From Winogradskyella sp. (GTDB lineage Bacteria; Bacteroidota; Bacteroidia; Flavobacteriales; Flavobacteriaceae): a DNA stretch of 64,000 bases. Both the position numbers and the translations under genes were made by a program. Every line of letters starts with the position of its first letter. Position 1 is the stretch's first letter. The stretch is taken from contig NZ_JANQIM010000043.1 in assembly GCF_028282165.1 (NCBI RefSeq), positions 1-64,000 of the forward strand, in the 5' to 3' direction. Shown here one piece after another: positions 26,710 to 34,335 of the stretch. The notes below the pieces were generated by a model. It was not told where the DNA came from. It worked only from the letters and a program-made list of their open reading frames with translations, and made no database searches.

Positions 26710-27675
26710 TTGAACACAGTGTCTTCTATTTTAAACATTGCCAGAACCACGATAGAATTAGAAAGTAAGGCAATTGCAAATCTGTCGGATTTACTTACGG
26801 ATGATTTTGCCAATGCTGTTGAATTGATCTATAATTCCAAGGGTCGTGTTATTATAACCGGTATTGGCAAGAGTGCCATTATTGCTAATAAAATAGTAGC
26901 GACATTGAATTCTACAGGAACACCTGCTGTTTTTATGCATGCGGCTGATGCAATTCATGGCGACTTGGGCTTAATACTTAAAGATGATGTAGTGATTTGT
27001 ATTTCTAAAAGCGGAAGTACACCAGAAATTAAAGTCTTAGTACCACTTATTAAGAATGCCAATAACAAAATGATCGCCATTACTGGCAATAAGGATTCTT
27101 TTTTAGGACAACAAGCCGATTTTGTTCTAAATGCCTATGTAGCTCAAGAGGCTTGTCCAAATAACTTGGCGCCTACCACAAGCACCACGGCACAGTTGGT
27201 TATTGGTGATGCTTTGGCTATCTGTTTATTGGAATTGAGAGGATTTTCTAGTAAAGATTTTGCGAAATATCATCCTGGAGGATCCTTGGGCAAACGTCTT
27301 TATTTAAGGGTAAATGATCTGTCTTCGCAAAATATGAAACCGCAAGTGGGTTTAGATGCTGGCTTAAAAGAGGTTATAGTTGAAATTACAGAAAAAATGC
27401 TTGGTGTTACCGCAGTTATCGATAACGATGAAATTGTAGGCATTATAACTGATGGTGATTTAAGGCGCATGTTGACCAAAAGTGATGATATTACCCAAAT
27501 AAAAGCTAAGGATATTATGGGTACTAACCCAAGGCGCATAGCAGAGGATGCCATGGCTGTGGATGCTATGGAACTCATGGAGGAGTTTGGTATATCCCAA
27601 TTGCTTGTAGAAAAAAAAGGAAAGTACGCGGGCGTTGTGCATCTCCACGATCTGATTAAAGAAGGCATTATCTAA
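26710..27675 (+). CDS. kdsD: D-arabinose 5-phosphate isomerase (KdsD/KpsF family)
   Basis: A 321-residue sugar-phosphate isomerase that makes arabinose 5-phosphate, the precursor of Kdo for lipopolysaccharide. The N-terminal SIS domain has VIITGIGKSAIIANKIVATLNSTGTP and ISKSGSTPE. Two CBS domains follow (about 200-320), including VGIITDGDLRRML. The start is a TTG at 26710, since no ATG precedes the first conserved helix. The tatC ATG overlaps its TAA by 1 bp, so this is the first gene of a kdsD-tatC-decarboxylase unit. Confidence 0.9.
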   Translation: MNTVSSILNIARTTIELESKAIANLSDLLTDDFANAVELIYNSKGRVIITGIGKSAIIANKIVATLNSTGTPAVFMHAADAIHGDLGLILKDDVVICISKSGSTPEIKVLVPLIKNANNKMIAITGNKDSFLGQQADFVLNAYVAQEACPNNLAPTTSTTAQLVIGDALAICLLELRGFSSKDFAKYHPGGSLGKRLYLRVNDLSSQNMKPQVGLDAGLKEVIVEITEKMLGVTAVIDNDEIVGIITDGDLRRMLTKSDDITQIKAKDIMGTNPRRIAEDAMAVDAMELMEEFGISQLLVEKKGKYAGVVHLHDLIKEGII

Positions 27676-28499
27676 TGGCGAAGAAGAATATTGACGAAAT
27701 GTCATTTTTAGACCATCTTGAAGATTTAAGATGGCACTTAATAAGAGCTACCTTAGGTATAGTTATAGCGGCGACCTTGGCCTTTATCTTTAAAAAATTC
27801 ATTTTCGACGTCATCATCTTTGGGCCAACCCAAATGAATTTTCCTACTTATGAAGGCTTGTGTAAAATGTCGCAAATTATAGGCCTCAATGACACTACAT
27901 TTTGTGCTGATAAATTTCCATTTGTCATTCAAAATAGAACGGTTGCAGGACAGTTTTCTGCTCATATCTGGACATCTATTTATGCGGGATTTATTATTGC
28001 ATTTCCTTATGTGCTTTATCAACTATGGCGTTTTATAAGCCCTGGTCTAAAGGACAACGAGCGAAAAAATTCGAGAGGATTCTTAGTGATTGCATCGTTT
28101 TTGTTTTTCCTAGGTGTGCTATTTGGCTATTACATTGTAACGCCTTTATCCATAAATTTCTTGGCTAACTATCAAATAAGCGAACAAATCTCTAATGAGT
28201 TTGATGTTAGTTCTGTAATTGCCATAGTTAGGTCATCTGCATTGGCATCTGGATTTGTATTCGAACTCCCCATCATCATTTACTTTTTAACGAAAGTTGG
28301 CTTAGTGACGCCACAATTCCTGAGGAAATACCGAAAATACGCTTTAGTCCTTGTGCTTATATTATCCGCCATTATTACACCGCCCGATATTGCGAGCCAA
28401 GTGATTGTGGCCATACCGATTCTAATCTTATACCAGGTAAGTATTTATATTTCGGCTATCGTAGTAAGAAACCAAAAAAGAAAAATGAAAAATGTCTGA
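27675..28499 (+). CDS. tatC: Sec-independent translocase subunit TatC
   Basis: A 274-residue inner-membrane protein with six predicted helices that binds twin-arginine signal peptides. The N-terminus reads MSFLDHLEDLRWHLIRA, the classic TatC opening with the conserved acidic Glu. Later motifs are FPYVLYQLWRFISPGL and YRKYALVLVLILSAIITPPD. The first periplasmic loop is longer than in E. coli, a feature of Bacteroidetes TatC. It overlaps kdsD by 1 bp and the next gene by 8 bp. Confidence 0.95.
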   Translation: MAKKNIDEMSFLDHLEDLRWHLIRATLGIVIAATLAFIFKKFIFDVIIFGPTQMNFPTYEGLCKMSQIIGLNDTTFCADKFPFVIQNRTVAGQFSAHIWTSIYAGFIIAFPYVLYQLWRFISPGLKDNERKNSRGFLVIASFLFFLGVLFGYYIVTPLSINFLANYQISEQISNEFDVSSVIAIVRSSALASGFVFELPIIIYFLTKVGLVTPQFLRKYRKYALVLVLILSAIITPPDIASQVIVAIPILILYQVSIYISAIVVRNQKRKMKNV

Positions 28500-28839
28500 T
28501 CTAGTAAAAGAATTTAATGACTATCGTTCTAAGATGAATGATAAAATCTTAGCAGATAACAATAAAATCATAAAGCGCATATTTAATTTAGATACCAATG
28601 CATATGCCGAAGGTGTCTTGGATAAGAAGACCAAAGAACTGCTTGGCTTAGTGGCTTCTGCCGTTTTAAGATGTGATGATTGTATAAAATACCACTTAGA
28701 AGCCTCCTATAATGAAGGCCTAACCAAAGCCGAAGTTAGTGAAGCTCTTGGCATTGCCACATTAGTAGGTGGTACCATAGTAGTTCCTCATTTAAGACGT
28801 GCCTATGAGTATTGGGAAGCCTTGGAAAATCAGGGTTAG
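28492..28839 (+). CDS. Carboxymuconolactone decarboxylase/AhpD-like protein
   Basis: A 115-residue all-helical protein of the CMD family with an AhpD-type CxxC site, CDDC followed by IKYH (about residues 62-68). This indicates a thiol peroxidase-linked disulfide role rather than true decarboxylation. The start overlaps tatC by 8 bp (ATGTCTGA). In my recollection of flavobacterial genomes this gene is usually followed by lptB; here an island on the other strand separates them. Confidence 0.85.
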   Translation: MSDLVKEFNDYRSKMNDKILADNNKIIKRIFNLDTNAYAEGVLDKKTKELLGLVASAVLRCDDCIKYHLEASYNEGLTKAEVSEALGIATLVGGTIVVPHLRRAYEYWEALENQG

Positions 28840-28884
28840 AAAAGCATATCAACTGAGAATCATTACTCAAATTGTTATAACACT

Positions 28885-29085
28885 TCATTTGGCATTACCA
28901 TCTTCCCAAATCCATGTCCCTATAGAGGGGTTAAATTTATTTTCTACATCTTTAAGGTAGCAACCATCAACTAAATCTATATTGTTGTCGTCATCATTTT
29001 TAAAATCTACAGTTGAAATGATTGGGCTTTGTGCTTTGCAGGACAAAAAACTTGAAATGACCGATATGATTAACAGGTACTTCAA
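28885..29085 (-). pseudogene. Truncated copy of the DUF6705-like lipoprotein
   Basis: Encodes only 66 residues: a new signal peptide with lipobox LSC, then about 50 residues nearly identical to residues 16-65 of the protein at 29693-30250 (shared SPIISTVDFKNDDDNNIDLV). It stops after GNAK, where the full-length relative continues for 120 more residues. It starts 5 bp after the stop of the preceding array member. It is best read as a partial duplication that lost its C-terminal half, though a short secreted product is possible. Confidence 0.65.
28890..29040. repeat. 151-bp direct repeat, copy A (copy B at 30055-30205)
   Basis: The two blocks are colinear at an offset of 1165 bp with 6 mismatches that I could count (about 96% identity). 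They cover the 5' half of array members 1 and 3 and flank member 2. Recombination between them would delete or multiply the unit in between. Confidence 0.9.
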
Positions 29086-29090
29086 TACCT

Positions 29091-29696
29091 TTAATTTTGT
29101 TTCTCAAGCTCATAATAACCATCTGGTATGGCTATATTGGCATTTTCGTCATCTGCAAGAACTGAATTGTCTTGTATGCAAACTTGTAATTTTTCTACTC
29201 CCTCTTCATTAACATAGCGTAAGATGACATTACCTGTAATATTAAAATCATCTGGATCAGTTAAACTGACTTTAATCTTTATTTCTTGGTTGTCACTATT
29301 AATAATGCAATAGCTTGGTGTAATATGTACAAATATACTACCACTAATATTGTGGCCATAGCCTGTTATGCTCATATCATCAAAGTCTGTTAGCGTATTG
29401 ACTTTTTCAATTCCATCTTCAATATATTTATATTCTCCGACCAATAAGTCCATATAGTTGGAGTCTTCAGAAGTTTGATAATGCAATTCCTTTTTTAGTT
29501 TAAATGTTAACTCTGTGTTTCCCTCGATATATTTCCAAGTTCCTACAAATTTATCAAACTCATTATTCACATCTTTTTCATAACAATTAGTGTCATACGG
29601 CGGGCAAGATCCGTCACCGTCAAGTGATTTAATGATTGATTGTGCTTTACATAAGAACAGGCTAATTATGAATATTATTGATACTATATGTTTCAT
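29091..29696 (-). CDS. DUF6705-like lipoprotein, array member 2
   Basis: A 201-residue predicted lipoprotein (signal MKHIVSIIFIISLFLC, lipobox LFLC). It shares the layout of its neighbours: an N-terminal YEKDVNNEFDKFVGTWKYIEGN segment, then a beta-rich domain with LLVGEYKYIEDG. The ATG at 29696 overlaps the preceding stop by 4 bp (ATGA), so I use it instead of the longer frame from 29774. The pattern matches small flavobacterial proteins commonly labelled DUF6705, of unknown function. In this context it could be an immunity-like or adaptor lipoprotein; that is speculation. Confidence 0.65.
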   Translation of the reverse strand: MKHIVSIIFIISLFLCKAQSIIKSLDGDGSCPPYDTNCYEKDVNNEFDKFVGTWKYIEGNTELTFKLKKELHYQTSEDSNYMDLLVGEYKYIEDGIEKVNTLTDFDDMSITGYGHNISGSIFVHITPSYCIINSDNQEIKIKVSLTDPDDFNITGNVILRYVNEEGVEKLQVCIQDNSVLADDENANIAIPDGYYELEKQN

Positions 29697-30250
29697 TGTT
29701 TGGTCAAGGTTAATTCCTCGGGAAAAGTCAAACCACCGGGATGGTCCCTGCCATCTTCGCGCTGTATACGCCAAGCCGCTTCGGTAGGGCTGGTTAACTC
29801 AAAATACAAATCGCAATGGGCGTTTTTATGAAGGTCTGAAATTGAAAATATAAATAGGGTATCCGTATAATAGCCACTTCCTCTAATGAGATAATAACCA
29901 TAACCCCAAAAATTTTCATTGGTAACGTCGAGATTTAAAGAGTTGTGTTTTTCTTCACTACTACTGTTGACAAATCTATATTTTCCAACCAACATATCCG
30001 AATAGTAATCACCATCAAATACCATTTCAATTTTCTCAAATACAATTTCTAATCTGGCATTACCTTCTTCCCATACCCATGTCCCTATAAAGGGGTTAAA
30101 TTTATTTTCTACATCTTTAAGGTAGCAACCATCAACTAAATCTATATTGTTGTCATCATCATTTTTAAAATCTACAGTTGAAATGATTGGACTTTGTGCT
30201 TTGCAACTTACTGCAAAAAGTATTACAATTGTTGTTACTATATGTTTCAT
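29693..30250 (-). CDS. DUF6705-like lipoprotein, array member 1
   Basis: A 185-residue lipoprotein with signal MKHIVTTIVILFAVSCKAQ (lipobox AVSC) followed by a CYLKDVENKFNPFIGTWVW core and the beta-rich LVGKYRFVNSSSEEKHN region. The first gene of a three-member tandem array of paralogues on the minus strand, 17 bp downstream of the JAMM-motif gene. Its 5' portion is duplicated at 28890-29040. The C-terminal parts of the array members differ much more than the N-terminal parts. Function unknown. Confidence 0.65.
   Translation of the reverse strand: MKHIVTTIVILFAVSCKAQSPIISTVDFKNDDDNNIDLVDGCYLKDVENKFNPFIGTWVWEEGNARLEIVFEKIEMVFDGDYYSDMLVGKYRFVNSSSEEKHNSLNLDVTNENFWGYGYYLIRGSGYYTDTLFIFSISDLHKNAHCDLYFELTSPTEAAWRIQREDGRDHPGGLTFPEELTLTKQ
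30055..30205. repeat. 151-bp direct repeat, copy B (copy A at 28890-29040)
   Basis: Second copy of the repeat, within the coding region of array member 1. The similarity starts after the signal peptide region and ends at the position where the copy A reading frame terminates, so the duplication is partial. Confidence 0.9.
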
Positions 30251-30267
30251 CGTTTTATTTTTAAATA

Positions 30268-31134
30268 TTAATTACATGGTATTGGCTCACCAGATTCATT
30301 TATTTTTTCCCATTGGGTAAAATCGTCGTTAGCTTGGTACAAGGACATCCCAAAATCTAACTTGTCCAAAAATTTAGCGAATTTCTTTTTCTGTTTGTCA
30401 ATAGTAAGCTCTTTGTCTATTATTTCATCAAATTTTTTCTTTATTCTTTTTCTGTCGGTTTCAATTTGAGCACCAATATTGACTAAGTCAGACAAGTTTA
30501 AGTGCCAATCGCCAAAGTATTTTTCGCCAAACTGGCGTAATTGTTCCCTACCATTACTATTAAACTTTAAAGCCAATTTGGTACCGTGGGCTGTTATTAA
30601 GACCATGGTAAAATCCTCATCAATATTGTACATATTATTGAGATAACAGGTACCATCTGCATTAAAGGTAGGGTTAAACAAAGCAAATATAAAATACAAA
30701 TCATCTATAGAAAATACAGGTGAATGCTTAACCTCATCATCATGGGTGTGGAAAAACCCTTTTAAGATTGTAGGATAAGGGATTGTTATATTCATTTGGT
30801 CATTGATATTTTCTTCTTCGACATAGTCGTAACCATAGCCAGAGTCTGTTGTTGTATCTTCTTTTTGTATATATCCAACTTCTTTGTTTACTGTTGTGGA
30901 TTTGGTGTTTAGCTCCATCATTATTGCCATAAATTCTGGGTCATTAGAGGATGCTATTAATTCATTACAGCCACTTTTCTCTCTGCACTCCTCAAGTGTT
31001 CCACCATCTTCAAGACAGTCGCAAACGGATTGTCTTTGACCAGTAAACAGACAAGTTTCATAAGCATCAAAAGCGCAGTCCCCATTAAGATCCCCATCAA
31101 TACGCTCCCTACATTCCTCGGGCCTTATGGTCAC
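30268..31134 (-). CDS. JAMM-motif (JAB1/MPN-like) metalloprotease domain protein, probable frameshifted C-terminal module
   Basis: A 288-codon frame opening with GTG at 31134. The first 60 residues are Cys-rich (PEECRER...DGDCAFDAYETC...CDCLEDGG...EECREKSGC). A domain with the zinc-protease signature H129-x-H131-x10-S142-x2-D145 follows, plus a possible upstream Glu85 in NKEVGYI; this matches the JAMM consensus. The C-terminal 90 residues are helical and Lys-rich. It has no signal of its own. It overlaps the lipoprotein gene at 31109-31825, and removing one G near 31112-31115 would join the two frames. It is therefore probably the catalytic C-terminal half of one broken lipoprotein. AT-rich compared with the N-terminal half. 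Confidence 0.6.
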   Translation of the reverse strand: MTIRPEECRERIDGDLNGDCAFDAYETCLFTGQRQSVCDCLEDGGTLEECREKSGCNELIASSNDPEFMAIMMELNTKSTTVNKEVGYIQKEDTTTDSGYGYDYVEEENINDQMNITIPYPTILKGFFHTHDDEVKHSPVFSIDDLYFIFALFNPTFNADGTCYLNNMYNIDEDFTMVLITAHGTKLALKFNSNGREQLRQFGEKYFGDWHLNLSDLVNIGAQIETDRKRIKKKFDEIIDKELTIDKQKKKFAKFLDKLDFGMSLYQANDDFTQWEKINESGEPIPCN

Positions 31135-31825
31135 CGCAATGGCAGTCGTCCCAGGGCCAGTGGTCCTCGCAACTGCACTGGTAGGGCACCAGCTCCGTGG
31201 AAACGATCACCGTGCCCATACAGTCCCAGGGATAATCGGCACCGTAAACGGCACTGCCGCCACCGCCGCCACCAAGGCCAAGGCCACCGCCTAGGCTATT
31301 CCCCTCTTCAGAATCCTCGTCCGGATCGGTACGCACTGTCAAGGTGACACGCTTGGACTGTACCTTGCCCTGATAGGTCTCGTGCCTATTGTTGAGCCAA
31401 TGGTCCGTTGGCGTGTACTTGGTAAGGAACATATCGGATGCACCGTTCTTATGCTCTATGGTGAGGTTGTAGAACACCGTACTGTCACTTTGGTGTGCGA
31501 CCTTCATGGTATAGGAGGTGTAGTCGCCAAGGGTGACCTGTTTTATGATATCGGTCTCCAGGACGAGCCCAAGGGTATCGGTTGTGGATTTGCCCTGTAG
31601 GCCGCCGGCAAGCCGTGAGGCCCTGTGCCTGTCCAGGTTGTACTTTGCCTTTAGGTCGCTAAAGGTGGTATTGGCATTGTCGTAGGCAATGGTCTCGATC
31701 TTGGGGATTTTGTGCCCTGTGTTCTGTTCCGCTACGTGGTCGTCCTTTTGGCAGGCAACATAGACCAATAGCGAGCAAAGATATAGCCAGGGTGAATAAA
31801 AGGATTTTTGTTTTATACAAATCAT
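31109..31825 (-). CDS. GC-rich lipoprotein N-terminal module
   Basis: A 238-residue lipoprotein (lipobox YVAC, Cys25) with a beta-rich middle, a glycine run (GGGLGLGGGGGGS) and a Trp/Cys-rich end (DYPWDCMGTVIVSTE, then DHWPWDDCHCGDH). This resembles N-terminal regions of large flavobacterial surface lipoproteins whose C-termini vary between strains. The frame closes soon after CHCGDH, where the JAMM frame takes over, suggesting a frameshift. Its DNA is strikingly GC-rich against the surrounding AT-rich genome and codon choice is different, which points to horizontal transfer. Confidence 0.6.
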   Translation of the reverse strand: MICIKQKSFYSPWLYLCSLLVYVACQKDDHVAEQNTGHKIPKIETIAYDNANTTFSDLKAKYNLDRHRASRLAGGLQGKSTTDTLGLVLETDIIKQVTLGDYTSYTMKVAHQSDSTVFYNLTIEHKNGASDMFLTKYTPTDHWLNNRHETYQGKVQSKRVTLTVRTDPDEDSEEGNSLGGGLGLGGGGGGSAVYGADYPWDCMGTVIVSTELVPYQCSCEDHWPWDDCHCGDHKARGM

Positions 31826-31935
31826 ATTAAGTAAAGAAGGTTAAGTTAAACTACTGTTTATAGCATTAATGCTCTTAAAGGGCAAGCAGTAAAACTACCT
31901 ATCATAAGTTTGTACTCCAATAGTGAAGTAATAAA

Positions 31936-31975
31936 CGGTCGTATACACGAATAAGCGGTCGTATACACGAATAAA
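31936..31975. repeat. 20-bp tandem direct repeat, two copies
   Basis: CGGTCGTATACACGAATAAG (31936-31955) is followed at once by a second copy with one difference at the last base (31956-31975). It lies in the 329-bp gap between the lipoprotein island and lptB, on the outer side of the island. A 12-bp palindrome AGCATTAATGCT lies nearby at 31862-31873. The rest of the gap is AT-rich without genes. It could be a binding site or a scar of island insertion. Confidence 0.8.
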
Positions 31976-32154
31976 AGGAAATATTGATATAATTCTATTA
32001 TGGGCTTTTATTAACCCAATGGCATATGTTAGGGCTTGTTTAATAACGATCTGCCATAGTTTTTTGAAATTGCTTATTTAAAATACCAAAAGACCTGTTA
32101 AAACTTGAATAGCAAATTATAAAATACTTATTTTAGCCATCTTATATTCGAGAT

Positions 32155-32895
32155 ATGAAGCTACGTGCGGAAAATTTAATGAAGTCCTATAGTGGACGAA
32201 AAGTGGTTAAGGATGTTTCTCTTGAGGTGAACCAAGGCGAAATAGTAGGTTTGCTTGGTCCAAATGGTGCAGGTAAAACAACATGTTTTTATATGATTGT
32301 TGGAATCATTAAACCTAACGGAGGAAAAATATTTCTAGATAATGCCAACATTACCAAATACCCTATGTACAAGCGTGCCCAAAATGGGATTGGTTATTTA
32401 GCACAGGAAGCTTCTGTATTTAGAAAATTGAGTATTGAAGATAACATCTTAAGTGTGCTTCAACTGACCAAGCTGAGCAAAAAGCAACAGCACGAAAAAA
32501 TGGAGTCGTTGATTGAGGAATTTGGCCTAGGACACATTAGAACCAACCGTGGTGATTTATTATCTGGTGGTGAGCGACGTCGTACAGAAATTGCTCGTGC
32601 ACTTGCTACGGATCCTAATTTTATATTACTCGATGAACCCTTTGCTGGTGTTGACCCCGTTGCTGTAGAAGACATACAACGCATTGTCGCTAAACTCACC
32701 AAAAAGAATATCGGTATTCTTATCACCGACCATAATGTACAAGAAACTCTAGCCATTACAGACAGAACCTATTTAATGTTTGAAGGTGGTATTCTTAAAG
32801 CAGGTATACCAGAAGAACTAGCCAGTGACGAAATGGTACGCAAAGTCTATCTCGGACAAAACTTTGAGCTGCGTAAAAAGAAATTGGAATTCTAA
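32155..32895 (+). CDS. lptB: Lipopolysaccharide export ATP-binding protein LptB
   Basis: A 246-residue ABC ATPase that powers LPS transport across the envelope with LptF/G. Walker A is GPNGAGKTT, the signature [15 protein letters not shown], and Walker [13 protein letters not shown], followed by the LptB-typical [26 protein letters not shown] promoter-like TTG-N21-TATTTTAG (one mismatch) lies just upstream. It is probably the displaced partner of the kdsD-tatC-CMD unit, since kdsD also serves LPS. Confidence 0.93.
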   Translation: MKLRAENLMKSYSGRKVVKDVSLEVNQGEIVGLLGPNGAGKTTCFYMIVGIIKPNGGKIFLDNANITKYPMYKRAQNGIGYLAQEASVFRKLSIEDNILSVLQLTKLSKKQQHEKMESLIEEFGLGHIRTNRGDLLSGGERRRTEIARALATDPNFILLDEPFAGVDPVAVEDIQRIVAKLTKKNIGILITDHNVQETLAITDRTYLMFEGGILKAGIPEELASDEMVRKVYLGQNFELRKKKLEF

Positions 32896-32896
32896 T

Positions 32897-33199
32897 TTAT
32901 TTCAGCTTCTTTCTTACCCTCTTAAATGTACGCCAGCCCAAGTATATAATTGAAGATTGAATAAATAAATTCATCAACCAATACAAAACCTTAATGTATA
33001 GACTCTCTCTTACATAAAAGGGTAAATTTTTATTTATAATACTGATTGGAAGGCTAAAAAATTCAACAATTTGGTCGGTAACAGGCACCAAATCACTTCC
33101 ATTTTTTGTGAGCATCACATCTGCAAACACTATCAAAAACTGAACTACCAATAATATTAAAAAAATGATGACGTAGGATTTTAGTTTAAGCTTTCTCAT
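32897..33199 (-). CDS. Small membrane protein, function unknown
   Basis: A 100-residue protein with two hydrophobic helices (SYVIIFLILLVVQFLIVFADVML and VLYWLMNLFIQSSIIYLGW) around a polar loop, and a Lys/Arg-rich tail. No family recognised. It lies in a minus-strand group pssA - TerC-like - this gene, with 6 bp to its upstream neighbour, and is convergent with lptB (1 bp gap). Confidence 0.55.
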   Translation of the reverse strand: MRKLKLKSYVIIFLILLVVQFLIVFADVMLTKNGSDLVPVTDQIVEFFSLPISIINKNLPFYVRESLYIKVLYWLMNLFIQSSIIYLGWRTFKRVRKKLK

Positions 33200-33205
33200 T
33201 TTTTA

Positions 33206-33409
33206 TTAATTTCTTTTATTAATTATCTTTTGATAAGGTCCTTGTACGATATTCATAATGAATAATAATATGATCCGTAATACTATGGCTATTCTGGCCT
33301 TGCGGATACGTTCTTGGTTGTTTAAGGAGATGTAAAGAAGACTATCGAATCCTAGAACAATTTGTTGAAGCATTACTAGCACTAAGAGGGTAAACATTAC
33401 TTCAGCCAT
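33206..33409 (-). CDS. Short TerC-like membrane protein, possibly a remnant
   Basis: A 67-residue protein resembling the first part of TerC/Alx integral membrane proteins, namely LVMLQQIVLGFDSLLYISLNN (the family's helix with conserved Gly-Phe/Ile-Asp) followed by RKARIAIVLRIILLF. TerC proteins are normally over 200 residues with seven or more helices; this frame ends after the second helix with a short basic tail. It is either a truncated relic or a minimal member. Located between pssA and a small membrane protein. Confidence 0.5.
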   Translation of the reverse strand: MAEVMFTLLVLVMLQQIVLGFDSLLYISLNNQERIRKARIAIVLRIILLFIMNIVQGPYQKIINKRN

Positions 33410-33424
33410 GTTCTATGTACTGTT

Positions 33425-34192
33425 TTAAATGGGTTGGTTAATATTCTTTATGTCTAATATCGATAATACAATGTAAAGAAGCACAATAATTGGTATTGCT
33501 GCAAATTTTAAAACAATAATCGCTACCAAACTTAAGATTAAAAATATATAGCGCGTCGCATTATTCTCAAAACTCCAATCTTTAAACTTCAATGCAAACA
33601 ACTTAATATTAGAGTTAAGAAGATAACAACTCAAAAGTGTTAGACCTATCAAAAACCACTTGTTAATGATTATGGAATTCATGATATCATTATTTTGATA
33701 TTCTAAAATAAGCGGTAAAGACAAAATCAACAATGTATTTGCAGGCACTGGCAGCCCTTTAAAAAACGTTTGCTGGTCTTCGTCTAAATTGAACCTTGCT
33801 AAACGATATGCAGAGGCCAATGGAATGAGTAAACCTATTAATGGAACGTACGAAACTTTAACCGTAGTCCAGTCCATCGTTGCTGTCCAGCTGTTCTCAA
33901 ACGTCACAAAATCGTTAACTCCCACTGACAACGCTATTAATTTCATCATAATAATTCCTGGTACAACACCGCTTGTCACTAAGTCTGCCAAAGAATCTAG
34001 TTGAATCCCGAGCTCGCTCTGTACATTAAGTATACGTGCCAACAAACCATCAAAAAAATCGAAAAATATACCCAAGAAAACGAAAATAGCAGCAACTACA
34101 AAGTTACCGTACACTGCAAAAACTATAGCAATACAACCCGAAAACAGATTAAGAAGTGTTACCATGTTGGGTATGTGTTGCTTAAAACTCAT
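33425..34192 (-). CDS. pssA: CDP-alcohol phosphatidyltransferase, probable phosphatidylserine synthase
   Basis: A 255-residue membrane enzyme with the diagnostic metal-binding motif DG-x2-AR-x8-G-x3-D-x3-D, in FFDFFDGLLARILNVQSELG followed by IQLDSLAD (about residues 46-72). About eight hydrophobic helices are predicted. The opening HIPNMVTLLNLFSGCIAIVFA is typical of the type II PssA of Bacteroidetes. Its product would be phosphatidylserine, the precursor of phosphatidylethanolamine. The gene family label is sound; the exact alcohol substrate is inferred. Confidence 0.8.
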   Translation of the reverse strand: MSFKQHIPNMVTLLNLFSGCIAIVFAVYGNFVVAAIFVFLGIFFDFFDGLLARILNVQSELGIQLDSLADLVTSGVVPGIIMMKLIALSVGVNDFVTFENSWTATMDWTTVKVSYVPLIGLLIPLASAYRLARFNLDEDQQTFFKGLPVPANTLLILSLPLILEYQNNDIMNSIIINKWFLIGLTLLSCYLLNSNIKLFALKFKDWSFENNATRYIFLILSLVAIIVLKFAAIPIIVLLYIVLSILDIKNINQPI

Positions 34193-34335
34193 GAGTTTTA
34201 TTTTTGTAAAAATAAAAAAGTATTTGAGCTTAACTTATTATTTTTTTCAAATTGCAAATATTTTAAAACAATAAGTAGCCACTTTTGAAGTTAAATAGAT
34301 AGAAAAATTGTGCATATTTGTAAAAAATTTTGCTG

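Noticed and set aside
31030..31347. 105-codon plus-strand frame rich in Arg and Pro
   Set aside because: Shadow of the GC-rich lipoprotein on the other strand; few stop codons are expected in GC-rich DNA.
28885..31825. Prophage or transposon
   Set aside because: No integrase, transposase, tRNA-end or target-site duplication was seen; insertion is inferred only from gene order and composition.
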